DNA from: Candidatus Woesearchaeota archaeon
Lineage (GTDB): Archaea > Nanobdellota > Nanobdellia > Woesearchaeales > JAGWAF01
Direction: 5' to 3'
Length of the DNA stretch: 37,460 bases
Assembly (NCBI GenBank): GCA_016932755.1
Contig: JAFGCE010000057.1
Location: 1-37,460, forward strand
This document shows, piece by piece, positions 22,512-31,001 of the stretch. A model generated the notes under the pieces. It saw only the letters and a list, made by a program, of their open reading frames with translations. It was not told the origin of the DNA and ran no database searches. A program made the position numbers and the translations under genes. Each line of letters opens with the position of its first letter. Position 1 is the stretch's first letter.

Positions 22512-23519
22512 TCAGGCTTTATTTTTAAATGTTTCCCTTGCAAACGTTGCAGCAACAAGCAGCGGAAAAACCAGTGTTGCGTCTGCAGTCACCTTGACAT
22601 GCATTGCTTCTGGCTTTATTTTTGCCCAGGTTATTGCCTCTTCAGTGTTTCCTCCAGAGTCAGAGCCGTCAAATGATTCTGCAGTGGTTATATAGACTGC
22701 ATAGTCAACTCCGTCCCGGAAAATGTTTGCATTAAGCACATAATGCTTTGAAACACCCCCTCCAAGGGCAATGATCGCAGAATATTCTGCTTCCTGCACC
22801 TGCTTGAGTATGATGTTTGTGTCCTGGGTTACGTCTATCGCAAAATCAGGATGGTTTCTTTTGAAAAAATAAACAAGGTCTCCGAATGAGCCGTCCATGA
22901 TTGCAGGGCATACCACAGGAATATTGTTTTTGTAAGCCCAGTAAAGAACGCTTTCCTCATTGTTTATTGATTTTCCTAGAATCCTTATTATTTCGGAAGA
23001 GCACAAAGGCCTTCCAATCTTTTTCTGCTCTGCATAGATTTCATCAAAAACTTCCTGCATGAACTTCTCAAAATAAGTGTACCTGTCCACAGGCACAAAT
23101 ATGTTGCCTATTCTTGCAACCCCGCTTTCAAACAGTGTCTTTCCCTTGACATCAAAAGCTCCGATGTAGAAAGGATTCAGGCTTTTGACAATATCCTCTT
23201 CAATGCCTCCTGCAGATGTAACCATGAAATGTATGTGCCTGTTTTTCACAAGGAATCTGACAGATTCCCTTAAGCCAGAGCTCATTATGTTTGATGTGCA
23301 GCTCAGGAATATGGCTGCCTTCTTCTTCCTCATCTCATTTACTATGCTGACAGCCCTTCCAAAGTTTGTTGCCTGGAACGCGGTTGTATTATATGAGTCT
23401 ATGAACTTATAAAAATCAAACTCTTTCTCAAAGCCATATCCCTTTACCTCTTCCAGATGGCTCAGGTCTATCTGTTTTGCAACATTGTACGGATAAACAT
23501 TATTTTTTTTTCTTAGCAT
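22512..23519 (-). CDS. dys: Deoxyhypusine synthase
   Basis: Uses NAD+ and spermidine to make deoxyhypusine on aIF5A, the factor that relieves ribosomes stalled on proline runs. The motifs are TSNIMSSGLRESV, the FMVTSAGGIEEDI segment, CPAIMDGSFGDL, IALGGGVSKHY, ESFDGSDSGGNTEEAI and TWAKIK with the catalytic Lys, then ADATLVFPLLVA. ATG 23519 is preceded by GAGGT at proper spacing; an upstream TTG at 23555 would be poorer. This gives 335 residues, normal for the family. The leader from the nearest TATA would be about 90 bases, long for this genome. Confidence 0.95.
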   Translation of the reverse strand: MLRKKNNVYPYNVAKQIDLSHLEEVKGYGFEKEFDFYKFIDSYNTTAFQATNFGRAVSIVNEMRKKKAAIFLSCTSNIMSSGLRESVRFLVKNRHIHFMVTSAGGIEEDIVKSLNPFYIGAFDVKGKTLFESGVARIGNIFVPVDRYTYFEKFMQEVFDEIYAEQKKIGRPLCSSEIIRILGKSINNEESVLYWAYKNNIPVVCPAIMDGSFGDLVYFFKRNHPDFAIDVTQDTNIILKQVQEAEYSAIIALGGGVSKHYVLNANIFRDGVDYAVYITTAESFDGSDSGGNTEEAITWAKIKPEAMHVKVTADATLVFPLLVAATFARETFKNKA

Positions 23520-23627
23520 TTTAGCAACCTCACAGTTTTGTATTTTGGGAAACAAAAAAATCAGCAGAGCGGTAAATATCCAAAAATCAGAAATCCTATG
23601 GTATCGGCATTCTTACTCCGCAAAACA

Positions 23628-23661
23628 TATTTAAAAGGAACAGAAAGCCATATTTAAAGGT
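23628..23661 (-). promoter_or_regulatory. Tandem TATA-like elements ahead of dys
   Basis: CCTTTTAAATATG and CCTTTAAATATGG, read on the minus strand, repeat at 21-base spacing. The nearer one predicts transcription start near 23608. Confidence 0.45.
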
Positions 23662-23679
23662 TTTGCATTTAAAACAGAA

Positions 23680-23693
23680 ACTTTTATATACAA
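23680..23693 (+). promoter_or_regulatory. TATA element of the SecB-like gene
   Basis: ACTTTTATATACAA is centred near 23686. With start near 23712 a leader of about 11 bases carries a GGTGAT Shine-Dalgarno site before ATG 23723. Confidence 0.5.
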
Positions 23694-23722
23694 CAGAGAA
23701 AACCTCCTGAGTGGTGATTTTA

Positions 23723-24133
23723 ATGACTATAATCGCAACAAATTTCACAAAAATAAGCGTTGAAAAATCAGGCGCTGTAAAAGGGAAAGTAAGCATCGCA
23801 AATAATGTTGTAATCAAGGATGTTGTTGTTACTGACATTGCAATAGGCGCATCAAAACAGAATGCTCTTAAGTTCAGTTTTGAGTTCACAGCAAAATACG
23901 AGCCTAAAATAGGCCAGATTGTGCTGAACGGAGACCTTATTTTCCTTGAAAAAGCTGACAAAATTAAAGAGATAGCTGAAAGCTGGAAAAAGAGCAAGAA
24001 TATCCCGAAGGAGGTAATGGCTCCTGTATTGAACAATGTTCTTACAAAGTGCAATGTTGAGGCATTAATCCTGAGCAGGGAAATAAACCTTCCTCCGCCA
24101 ATACAGCTTCCAAAAGTTAATGTCAAGAAATAA
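23723..24133 (+). CDS. Conserved-looking small protein, possibly SecB-like
   Basis: A 136-residue protein starting MTIIATNFTKISVEK. The order of elements recalls the SecB chaperone fold: an N-terminal strand, the FSFEFTAKYEPKIGQIVL strands, a helix with DKIKEIAESWKK, a second helix EVMAPVLNNVLTKCNVEALILS, and a closing LPPPIQLPKV. SecB-like proteins are rare in archaea but known (for example in Methanocaldococcus). Resemblance is judged only by pattern; an unrelated fold remains possible. The ATG is chosen because the GTG at 23711 would overlap the Shine-Dalgarno site GGTGAT. Confidence 0.45.
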   Translation: MTIIATNFTKISVEKSGAVKGKVSIANNVVIKDVVVTDIAIGASKQNALKFSFEFTAKYEPKIGQIVLNGDLIFLEKADKIKEIAESWKKSKNIPKEVMAPVLNNVLTKCNVEALILSREINLPPPIQLPKVNVKK

Positions 24134-24167
24134 AGCAGTTTCTTTTTATTTATTGAATCACCATAAA

Positions 24168-24178
24168 TTTTTTAAACT
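24168..24178 (+). promoter_or_regulatory. TATA element of cdc48
   Basis: TTTTTTAAACT is centred about 32 bases before ATG 24206. Confidence 0.45.
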
Positions 24179-24205
24179 ACTTATTATTCGTCTTATGCAG
24201 GTATA

Positions 24206-26716
24206 ATGGCGCAAAAAAAGGAAATAAAGCTGAAGGTTGTGGAAGCAATACAGGATGATGTCAATAAAGGCATAGTCAGAATTGACTCTACAATCATGAA
24301 AGAGGTAGATGCAAGACCCGGCGATATTGTCGAGCTTGAGGGAGAAAGGAAGACAGTCGCTGTTGTTGACAGGGCATACCCTGGGGATATAGGGCTCAAC
24401 ATCATAAGAATGGACGGGCTTACAAGAAGGAATGCAAAAACATCTATCGGAGAGCAGGTAAAAATAAGCAAGTCTGAAGTAAAAGAGGCAGGCAAGGTTA
24501 TAATCGCGCCTGCGACAAAAGGAGTCATGATAAAGGCTTCTCCTTATGTATTCAAAAGGGGTCTTCTTGGGAGAGCTGTGCTGAAGGGGGATATTGTTTC
24601 TATAGGCGGCTCGCAGAAAAGAAGGTCTGCAATGAGCGGAAGCCCTTTTGACGAGATATTCAGCATGCTTGAGGACATGGATGTCAGCGCAGGAGCAGGC
24701 TTTGGCTTTGCTGACATAAAGTTTGTAATTGCAGAAACAACACCAAAAGCGCCGGTCATAATCACGGATGAAACCCAGATTGTGTTCAATCCTGAGGCAG
24801 TTGAGATAAAAGAAGAGGCAGGAGTTCCTGAAGTCGCTTATGAAGATATAGGCGGGCTGGATGAGGAAATAAGGAAGATAAGGGAAATGGTTGAGATTCC
24901 TTTGAAGCACCCTGAGATTTTCCAGAAGCTCGGCATTGAGCCTCCGAAAGGGGTTTTGCTGCACGGACCGCCTGGAACTGGAAAGACGCTAATGGCAAAA
25001 GCTGTAGCAAACGAGACAGGCTCGCATTTTATTGTCATAAATGGCCCTGAAATCATGAGCAAGTTCTACGGCCAGTCTGAAGAGAACCTGAGGAAAATAT
25101 TTGAAGAAGCTGAGAAAAGCGCTCCTTCAATTGTTTTTATTGATGAAATTGATGCTATTGCAACAAAAAGGGAGGAGACAAAAGGAGAGGTTGAGAGAAG
25201 GGTTGTAGCCCAGCTTCTTGCGCTTATGGACGGGCTGAAGTCAAGAGGAAAGGTTGTTGTCATTGCAGCAACAAATGTCCCGAACATACTTGACCCTGCA
25301 TTAAGGAGGCCTGGAAGATTCGACAGGGAGCTTGAGATTGGGGTGCCTGGAAAAGAGGGAAGGCTGAATATTTTGAAAATCCATACAAGAAACATGGCAC
25401 TTTACAGGGAGGAAAGGGCGCTGAATGAGATGAAGGATGTTCCTGAAAAATACAAAAAAGCTGTCTATGAGCTTTTGAAATCAAATGCAAAAGGAAAGAC
25501 TGTTGAGGAAAGGATAAGCAGGTATCTGCAGCAGAGCCCTGAAAAGACAGAATTGTTTGACAAGATTGACTCAAAGAAAATAAAGGAGTATCTTGACAAA
25601 TTAAAGAGAGACCCGAAGATTGTCAACCTGAACGAGCTTTCAAACATAACTTACGGGTTTGTTGGAGCAGACCTTTCAGCGCTTGCAAGAGAGGCTGCAA
25701 TGGTTGTCCTGAGAAGAGTGCTGCCTGACTTAAGATTTGCAAAAAAGACAGAAAATGAAAGCCTGCCTGAGGAAATACTTGAAAAGCTGTATGTAACACA
25801 GGAGGATTTCAGGGAAGCTTTGAGGGTTGTAAGGCCTTCTGCGCTCAGGGAAGTGCTTGTTGAAGTCCCTAACGTGAAATGGACAAGCATAGGCGGGCTT
25901 GAGGAAGTCAAACAGGAACTGAAAGAGGCTGTTGAGTGGCCTTTGAAAAACCCGCAGGCTTTCAGCAGGATGGGAGTCAAGCCTCCCAAGGGAATCCTTC
26001 TTTACGGAGCTCCTGGAACAGGAAAGACGCTGCTTGCAAAAGCTATTGCAACTGAATCTGAAGCAAACTTCATACTTGTAAAAGGCCCTGAGCTGCTTTC
26101 GAAGTGGGTCGGCGAAAGCGAGAAGGCGGTAAGGGAAGTCTTCAAGAAAGCAAGGCAGACAGCGCCTACAATAATCTGCTTTGATGAGATTGACAGCATG
26201 GCCCCCAGAAGGGGAATGCAGACAGGAAGCCATGTGACAGAGACTGTTGTCAACCAGCTTCTTACTGAAATGGACGGGCTGGAGGAGCTAAATGAGGTTG
26301 TTGTAATTGCAACCACAAACAGGCCTGATATGATTGACACAGCATTGCTGAGGCCAGGAAGGTTTGACAGGATTATACTTGCCCCTGTTCCTGATTTGAA
26401 AACAAGGGAGGAAATATTCAGGCTTCATACGAAAGGAATGCCTCTCAAAAATGTAAAAGTTGAGGAGCTTGCTGCAAAGACTGAAGGGTATGTCGGAGCT
26501 GATATTGAGGCTGTGTGCAGGGAGGCTGCAATGCTTGCCCTGAGAAAAGACATCAAGGCATCAGTCGTTACAATGAAGGATTTTGAGGCTGCTCTCGGTG
26601 TTGTAAGGCCTTCTGCAACAAAAGATATTGAAAAGGAATACAAGGATTTGAAAGACCAGTTCACAGCAGCAAGGGCAAAGGAAATGAGAGAGGACAAGCC
26701 TGCTTATTTCGGCTGA
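24206..26716 (+). CDS. cdc48: CDC48/p97-type AAA+ ATPase with insert in D1
   Basis: Unfolds protein substrates and feeds the proteasome. The order is: N-terminal double-psi barrel and 4-beta domain (1-190), D1 with Walker A GPPGTGKT (about 254-261) and Walker B FIDEID, D2 with Walker A GAPGTGKT (about 602-609) and Walker B CFDEID, and an acidic/basic tail ending PAYFG. Arginine-finger segments RRPGRFDRE and LRPGRFDR are present in both rings. The protein is 836 residues, longer than the usual 730-800. Most of the excess is a Lys/Glu-rich helical insert around residues 399-476, between HTRNMALYR and LSNITYGFVGADL in the small subdomain of D1. Confidence 0.97.
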   Translation: MAQKKEIKLKVVEAIQDDVNKGIVRIDSTIMKEVDARPGDIVELEGERKTVAVVDRAYPGDIGLNIIRMDGLTRRNAKTSIGEQVKISKSEVKEAGKVIIAPATKGVMIKASPYVFKRGLLGRAVLKGDIVSIGGSQKRRSAMSGSPFDEIFSMLEDMDVSAGAGFGFADIKFVIAETTPKAPVIITDETQIVFNPEAVEIKEEAGVPEVAYEDIGGLDEEIRKIREMVEIPLKHPEIFQKLGIEPPKGVLLHGPPGTGKTLMAKAVANETGSHFIVINGPEIMSKFYGQSEENLRKIFEEAEKSAPSIVFIDEIDAIATKREETKGEVERRVVAQLLALMDGLKSRGKVVVIAATNVPNILDPALRRPGRFDRELEIGVPGKEGRLNILKIHTRNMALYREERALNEMKDVPEKYKKAVYELLKSNAKGKTVEERISRYLQQSPEKTELFDKIDSKKIKEYLDKLKRDPKIVNLNELSNITYGFVGADLSALAREAAMVVLRRVLPDLRFAKKTENESLPEEILEKLYVTQEDFREALRVVRPSALREVLVEVPNVKWTSIGGLEEVKQELKEAVEWPLKNPQAFSRMGVKPPKGILLYGAPGTGKTLLAKAIATESEANFILVKGPELLSKWVGESEKAVREVFKKARQTAPTIICFDEIDSMAPRRGMQTGSHVTETVVNQLLTEMDGLEELNEVVVIATTNRPDMIDTALLRPGRFDRIILAPVPDLKTREEIFRLHTKGMPLKNVKVEELAAKTEGYVGADIEAVCREAAMLALRKDIKASVVTMKDFEAALGVVRPSATKDIEKEYKDLKDQFTAARAKEMREDKPAYFG

Positions 26717-26742
26717 TCACATATAATTCTATTTGATAGAAA

Positions 26743-26755
26743 AGTTTATAATAAA
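26743..26755 (+). promoter_or_regulatory. TATA element of the parvulin/gatD unit
   Basis: AGTTTATAATAAA is centred about 26 bases before ATG 26775, so the message is leaderless. Confidence 0.55.
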
Positions 26756-26774
26756 TTAGTATTAAGCAGATTCC

Positions 26775-27056
26775 ATGGCAAGCAAGGTTCATGCAAAGCA
26801 TATACTTGTGAAAACAGAGGATGAAGCTAGGGTAATCCAGTTTGACCTTAGCAGGGGAAAATTATTTGAGGATGTTGCAAAAGAAAAATCATTATGCCCT
26901 TCTGGCAAGAAAGGAGGGGATTTAGGATGGTTCGGAAGGGGAATGATGGTAAAAGAGTTTGAGGGCGCTGCTTTCTCGCTGAAGAAAGGAGATATTTCAA
27001 AACCTGTAAAAACAAGGTTTGGATGGCACATAATAAAAGCTGAGGACATCAAATAG
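26775..27056 (+). CDS. Parvulin-type peptidyl-prolyl isomerase
   Basis: A 93-residue single-domain PPIase of the rotamase family: VHAKHILVKTEDEA, FEDVAKEKSLCPSG, KKGGDLGWFGRGMMVKEFE, AAFSLKKGDIS and TRFGWHIIKAE, which supply both active-site histidines and the Cys/Phe pocket. There is no signal peptide, so it works in the cytoplasm, like the known small archaeal parvulins. The stop is five bases before the gatD start, so the two form one transcript. Confidence 0.95.
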   Translation: MASKVHAKHILVKTEDEARVIQFDLSRGKLFEDVAKEKSLCPSGKKGGDLGWFGRGMMVKEFEGAAFSLKKGDISKPVKTRFGWHIIKAEDIK

Positions 27057-27061
27057 CTAAA

Positions 27062-28336
27062 ATGAATGCAAAACCAGGCGACAAAGTAAGGGTTGTTACA
27101 GAAGAGGAAGAGTTTGAGGGAATTCTTATGCCAAGGCCTGAGATTCTTGAAGAGGGAATCACTGTTGTAAAGCTTGGCAACGGATATAATATTGGCGTCA
27201 AAGACAAGAAAATCAAGAAGATTGAAGTTCTGGAAGAGTACAAGCCTAAAGAAGCCAAGAAGCCAAAGATTTCGTTTGACAAGAAGCTTCCAAATGTTTC
27301 TGTCCTTTCAACAGGAGGGACAATCTCCTCAAAAATAGACTACAGGACAGGCGGTGTAAAGGCAGACTACACTGCAGAGGATTTTGTGCAGATGATGCCT
27401 GAGATTGCGAAAGCTGCAAACCTTAAAGCAAAAAAAGTCATGTCAATGATGAGCGAGGACTTTGCCCCAAAAGACTGGAAAGTTATTGCAAAGGCAGTTG
27501 CAGAAGAGCTGAAAGAAGCTGACGGAGTTGTTGTTACAATGGGAACAGACACTTTGCATATTGCAGCAGCAGCTTTGGGATTTTTCTTAAAGGATTTAAA
27601 CAAGCCTGTTGTCATAACAGCCTCCCAAAGAAGCATTGACAGGGGAAGCTCTGATGCATTCATGAATTTAATTTGCGCTGCAACAGCAGCTGCAAAGTCA
27701 GACATTGCTGAAGTTGTAACCTGCCTGCACGGAACAACAAATGATGATTACTGCTTGCTGAATAGGGGAACCAAAGTAAGGAAGATGCACACCTCAAGAA
27801 GGGATGCTTTCAGGCCGATTAATGAACTGCCTTTGGCAAAGGTTTATCCTAACGGAAAGATTGAGGTTTTGAATAAAAATTACAGGAAAAAAGGAAAAGG
27901 AAAAACAACAGTTGATGACAAGTTTGAGGAAAAAACCGCTTTGATACAAATATTCCCCGGCATAGACGGGGAAGTAATTGACTTTTTTGTCAACAGAGGG
28001 TATAAAGGGATTGTTTTGGCTGCAACAGCGCTGGGGCATGTTCCGCAGTATATCTACCCTAATATAGAAAAAGCAATGAAAAAGAATATTCCTGTTGTGA
28101 TTGCAACCCAGACATTATACGGAAGGGTTCATCCCCTGGTTTATTCTGCTCTTAGGAATCTTTCAATAAAGTTGAAATGCATTTTTGCCGAGGACATGCT
28201 TCCTGAAACAGCTTATGTAAAATTAGGATGGGTTCTTGGGCATACAACAAAGCCTGAAGAAGTAAAGAAAATGATGCTTGCTAAAGCTGCCGGAGAAGTC
28301 AGCGACAGGCACCAGCCTGATTCTTTCCTGTATTAA
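27062..28336 (+). CDS. gatD: Glutamyl-tRNA(Gln) amidotransferase subunit D
   Basis: Asparaginase-like subunit that releases ammonia from glutamine for GatE. The 424-residue protein has an N-terminal small beta-barrel domain (about 1-70, PGDKVRVVTEEEEFEGILMP), then the amidohydrolase: catalytic Thr in VLSTGGTISSKID, the second-site VVTMGTDTLHIAA, and the ITASQRSIDRGSSDA segment. The C-terminal domain contains GIVLAATALGHVP and PVVIATQTLYGRV. Length is normal. The partner gatE lies at about 32.3 kb rather than adjacent. Confidence 0.96.
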   Translation: MNAKPGDKVRVVTEEEEFEGILMPRPEILEEGITVVKLGNGYNIGVKDKKIKKIEVLEEYKPKEAKKPKISFDKKLPNVSVLSTGGTISSKIDYRTGGVKADYTAEDFVQMMPEIAKAANLKAKKVMSMMSEDFAPKDWKVIAKAVAEELKEADGVVVTMGTDTLHIAAAALGFFLKDLNKPVVITASQRSIDRGSSDAFMNLICAATAAAKSDIAEVVTCLHGTTNDDYCLLNRGTKVRKMHTSRRDAFRPINELPLAKVYPNGKIEVLNKNYRKKGKGKTTVDDKFEEKTALIQIFPGIDGEVIDFFVNRGYKGIVLAATALGHVPQYIYPNIEKAMKKNIPVVIATQTLYGRVHPLVYSALRNLSIKLKCIFAEDMLPETAYVKLGWVLGHTTKPEEVKKMMLAKAAGEVSDRHQPDSFLY

Positions 28337-28344
28337 AACCCCTA

Positions 28345-28356
28345 AGTTTTATAAGC
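28345..28356 (+). promoter_or_regulatory. TATA element of the 126-residue protein gene
   Basis: AGTTTTATAAGC is centred near 28351, 27 bases before ATG 28378: leaderless. Confidence 0.55.
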
Positions 28357-28377
28357 AAGCAATTTTTTGTTATTGGA

Positions 28378-28758
28378 ATGGGAGTTTACCAAACAACCTC
28401 AGGAAAAGCTGTGGAATTTCCTGAAGGTCTTGAAAGGGTAGTTGCCGGGGAGCCAGCTATAGCTGAGAAATTCGTTAACAATGCCCCTGGAATGGAGGAT
28501 TTACAGTGTGTTTTCTATTTAGGAAAAGTTAATGGCGATATGCATGCGCAGTGCAGGACTGATTTTATAGGAAATGATAAAAAGAAAGGAATGATGATAG
28601 TTGAAGTGCATTCAGACTCTTCTCCATTGCCAGGAAACATGAATTCAGAAGAGATGCAGGACTTCTATTTGGGGCTGTACATAAACATGACCTCAGTAGC
28701 CCGTGATTATTTTGATGACAACTGGGTTGAGTGCTTGGGAGAAGTCAAATTAAAATAA
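28378..28758 (+). CDS. Hypothetical protein
   Basis: A 126-residue soluble protein I do not recognise. It seems alpha/beta, with strands around CVFYLGKVNG, MHAQCRTDFIG and GMMIVEVHSD, and an acidic surface late in the chain (EEMQDFYLGLYINMTSVARD). It has its own leaderless promoter. It converges on pckG with three bases between the stops. No neighbour hints at its job. Confidence 0.65.
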   Translation: MGVYQTTSGKAVEFPEGLERVVAGEPAIAEKFVNNAPGMEDLQCVFYLGKVNGDMHAQCRTDFIGNDKKKGMMIVEVHSDSSPLPGNMNSEEMQDFYLGLYINMTSVARDYFDDNWVECLGEVKLK

Positions 28759-28761
28759 AAA

Positions 28762-30618
28762 TCATTCCTCAAATTCATGAGGAAGTATGTTTTCTTTGCC
28801 GAACCTTTCTTTTGCATGCCTGAGCCTTTTTTCCTGCTGTTCAAGGTGCTCGATAAATACATGAGGTATCCCCTGCTCTGAATTGTATATTCCTCTTACC
28901 CTCTCAAACCTTTCGATAAGCTTGGATGTCCTTATCATAAACTGCTCATTGTATTCCTCTTCTGTGTAATCCTTGTCAAATATCTGCTTAAACAGCATCT
29001 TAAGGTCCTTGTATTTCGGGATGTATCCTATAGGCGTTTCAATTGCGTGGAACTCCTCATGGGCTCTTCCTTCCATCCACATCAGCCAGACCTTTTTGTC
29101 TGTCTTCTCATTCATGAATTTGCCGTCCTTCTTGAGGAAATAGTTTGTAGTGAAAACCAGAGGAGGTTTGTCAAGCTTCTCCCCAAACTTGATGTGGTTT
29201 TGTATGTAAACACTGAGAGGAACAACAAGAAAGTCTATATTTGCCATTGGGTTATGAACCCTGATTCCTTCCTGCCCTATTGTTGCTGCTGTTGTTTCAG
29301 ACTCAAGGCAGGCTCCCAAAAAAACACCATGATGCCAGCTAAGAGCCTGGCATACAGGAACGCTTGTGTCTGAGTCCCTTCCTCCGTAAATAATTCCCTG
29401 GACAGGCACTCCCTTAGGGTCTTCCAGATGAGGGTCTGCGTTCTCAAGCTCGCTGATTTTTATAGTATACCTTGCGTTTTTGTGCGCAGGAGGAACTTCT
29501 TTTCCGTCAGGGCCTTTTTTCCCTTCTTTCCATTCTCCAGAAAAGTTGAATCCTTCCTTAGGAATTTCTTTGCCCATCCCAAGCCAGTAAGGGATTTTGT
29601 CCTTTACAAGAACATTGGAGAATATTACCTCCCTTTCTGTTGTGAGGGTTTTGTAAATCAGGGGGTCGTCAATAGGATTAACATCCTGGATTATTCCGAA
29701 TATGCCCCTCTCAACATTGACTGCTTTTGCCCTTCCGCCGTGGCTGACTCTTATGTAGGCAATGTCATCGCCTATAATTGTCTGCCCAGGAATCATTGCT
29801 GTTGATGTTTTCCCGCAGGCAGAAGGGAACGCTCCTGTGAAATATGTAACTCTTTTTTTACCTTCAGGATGAACGCCCATTATGAACATGTGCTCGCAAA
29901 GCCAGTCTTCCTGATGCGCCTTTTTTATTGCAAGCCTCAGTGCAAGTTTTTTTAGTCCTACACTATTGCCTGCATACTGGTTGTTGACTGTCAGAACCCT
30001 GTCTCCTTCAATGTCTATGTAAATTCTCTTCTTGTCCACATCAAGGCTGCTTCCTTTTTCATCAAGCCTTCCTGCTGAATGGACAAAATGAAAAAAGTCT
30101 GATGAGCCCTTAAGCTTCTTGAACTGCTCATATCCCTGCCTGTAAAGCAATTCTTCGCTGTGGGCAACATAAGCCGAGTCTGTTATCTGCAGTGAAGGGA
30201 TTGAAAACACAGAACCTGTTGGCCCAAGGCAAAAAAATCTTATAAGCATCTCTTTTCCTTCCATTATGCCTTCCATAAATCCAAAAATCTCTTCAAGGCA
30301 CTCGTCCCTGTTTCCGCAGTTTATAACTTTGCTAAGGCAAAGGTTGCCTGACATAAGAACTTTTGTCACTTCCTTGTCCCTTCCCTGGTCATAATAGCCG
30401 TCAAAGTGGACTGTATGCCCTTTCATTGCGAGCTTTTTTTCTTCGCCTTTTTTCAGGGCAAGCTCTCTTACATAATTAATATCCTCAGCAGAATCTGTTA
30501 CAACAGTGACTTTTGCAGGCCTGCAAATGCCGATATATTTCTTGACTATATTCATCACATGCGGATTTTTCAAAGCTTCTAATTTCTTCAGGCTTTCGCC
30601 TGTTAGCAGTTCAGACAT
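28762..30618 (-). CDS. pckG: Phosphoenolpyruvate carboxykinase (GTP)
   Basis: Interconverts oxaloacetate plus GTP and PEP plus CO2, usually for gluconeogenesis. The 618-residue protein has the GTP-type P-loop TGAFPSACGKTSTAM (near residues 261-275), the metal-binding GDDIAYIRV, the PEP-site and flexible lid region GRDSDTSVPVCQALSW, and a C-terminal LERFERVRGIYN. The ATP-type enzyme is excluded by the P-loop pattern. A GAGGTGA Shine-Dalgarno site lies before the ATG, after a leader of about 28 bases. Together with PPDK, two PEP-node enzymes lie in this window. Confidence 0.96.
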   Translation of the reverse strand: MSELLTGESLKKLEALKNPHVMNIVKKYIGICRPAKVTVVTDSAEDINYVRELALKKGEEKKLAMKGHTVHFDGYYDQGRDKEVTKVLMSGNLCLSKVINCGNRDECLEEIFGFMEGIMEGKEMLIRFFCLGPTGSVFSIPSLQITDSAYVAHSEELLYRQGYEQFKKLKGSSDFFHFVHSAGRLDEKGSSLDVDKKRIYIDIEGDRVLTVNNQYAGNSVGLKKLALRLAIKKAHQEDWLCEHMFIMGVHPEGKKRVTYFTGAFPSACGKTSTAMIPGQTIIGDDIAYIRVSHGGRAKAVNVERGIFGIIQDVNPIDDPLIYKTLTTEREVIFSNVLVKDKIPYWLGMGKEIPKEGFNFSGEWKEGKKGPDGKEVPPAHKNARYTIKISELENADPHLEDPKGVPVQGIIYGGRDSDTSVPVCQALSWHHGVFLGACLESETTAATIGQEGIRVHNPMANIDFLVVPLSVYIQNHIKFGEKLDKPPLVFTTNYFLKKDGKFMNEKTDKKVWLMWMEGRAHEEFHAIETPIGYIPKYKDLKMLFKQIFDKDYTEEEYNEQFMIRTSKLIERFERVRGIYNSEQGIPHVFIEHLEQQEKRLRHAKERFGKENILPHEFEE

Positions 30619-30665
30619 AATTTCACCTCACCCATTTGTCATTTCCGTGCTTTGTTTAGAGAAGT

Positions 30666-30680
30666 CATATTTAATATTAA
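30666..30680 (-). promoter_or_regulatory. TATA element of pckG
   Basis: TTAATATTAAATATG on the minus strand. Transcription start near 30646 leaves a short leader with a Shine-Dalgarno site. Confidence 0.5.
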
Positions 30681-30708
30681 CGATTTTGAGGAGGGACAGG
30701 GGAAAAGA

Positions 30709-30720
30709 TTATATTTAAGT
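30709..30720 (+). promoter_or_regulatory. TATA element of the DUF504 gene
   Basis: TTATATTTAAGT is centred about 27 bases before ATG 30741. A GGTGAT also lies right before the ATG, so both leaderless and Shine-Dalgarno starts are possible. Confidence 0.45.
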
Positions 30721-30740
30721 TTGACTGGGATGGTGATATA

Positions 30741-31001
30741 ATGCAATACATAGCTGACTTAATCAACAAAATCAAATGGGATGAGAACGAAAATCCTGAG
30801 GATTATGTTATCGGCTATGAGGACAGGATTTCAAAGAAGATTGTTGAGATAAAGTTCACAGAAATAAAAAGAATAGAGGGAAACTTCATGGTTCTTGAAA
30901 GGGATTTAGAAGAAGTGGATATTCCTATGCACAGGATAAGGGTTGTTAAAAAACAGGGAAATATTGTCTGGGAAAGAGCTAAAGCTCATGAAGAACCATA
31001 A
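30741..31001 (+). CDS. DUF504/MJ1316-type RNA cyclic-group end recognition domain protein
   Basis: An 86-residue single-domain protein with the family pattern: LINKIKWDENENPEDYVIGYEDR, EIKFTEIKRIEG, IPMHRIRVVKKQGNIVWER. The MJ1316 domain is predicted from comparative analysis to recognise cyclic phosphate ends of RNA, which makes its presence on the same chromosome stretch as RtcB and archease worth noting. The last 23 bases overlap the end of the Lrp gene on the opposite strand. Confidence 0.85.
   Translation: MQYIADLINKIKWDENENPEDYVIGYEDRISKKIVEIKFTEIKRIEGNFMVLERDLEEVDIPMHRIRVVKKQGNIVWERAKAHEEP

Noticed and set aside
24195..24206. Mini ORF ATG-CAG-GTA-TAA overlapping the cdc48 ATG
   Set aside because: It is only three codons, and the predicted transcription start (about 24199) is probably downstream of its ATG. 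Likely chance.
24158..24964. Open frame of 268 codons on the minus strand over the cdc48 5' end
   Set aside because: It has no family pattern and an odd Cys/Tyr/Arg composition, and it is the complement of the certain cdc48 N domain.
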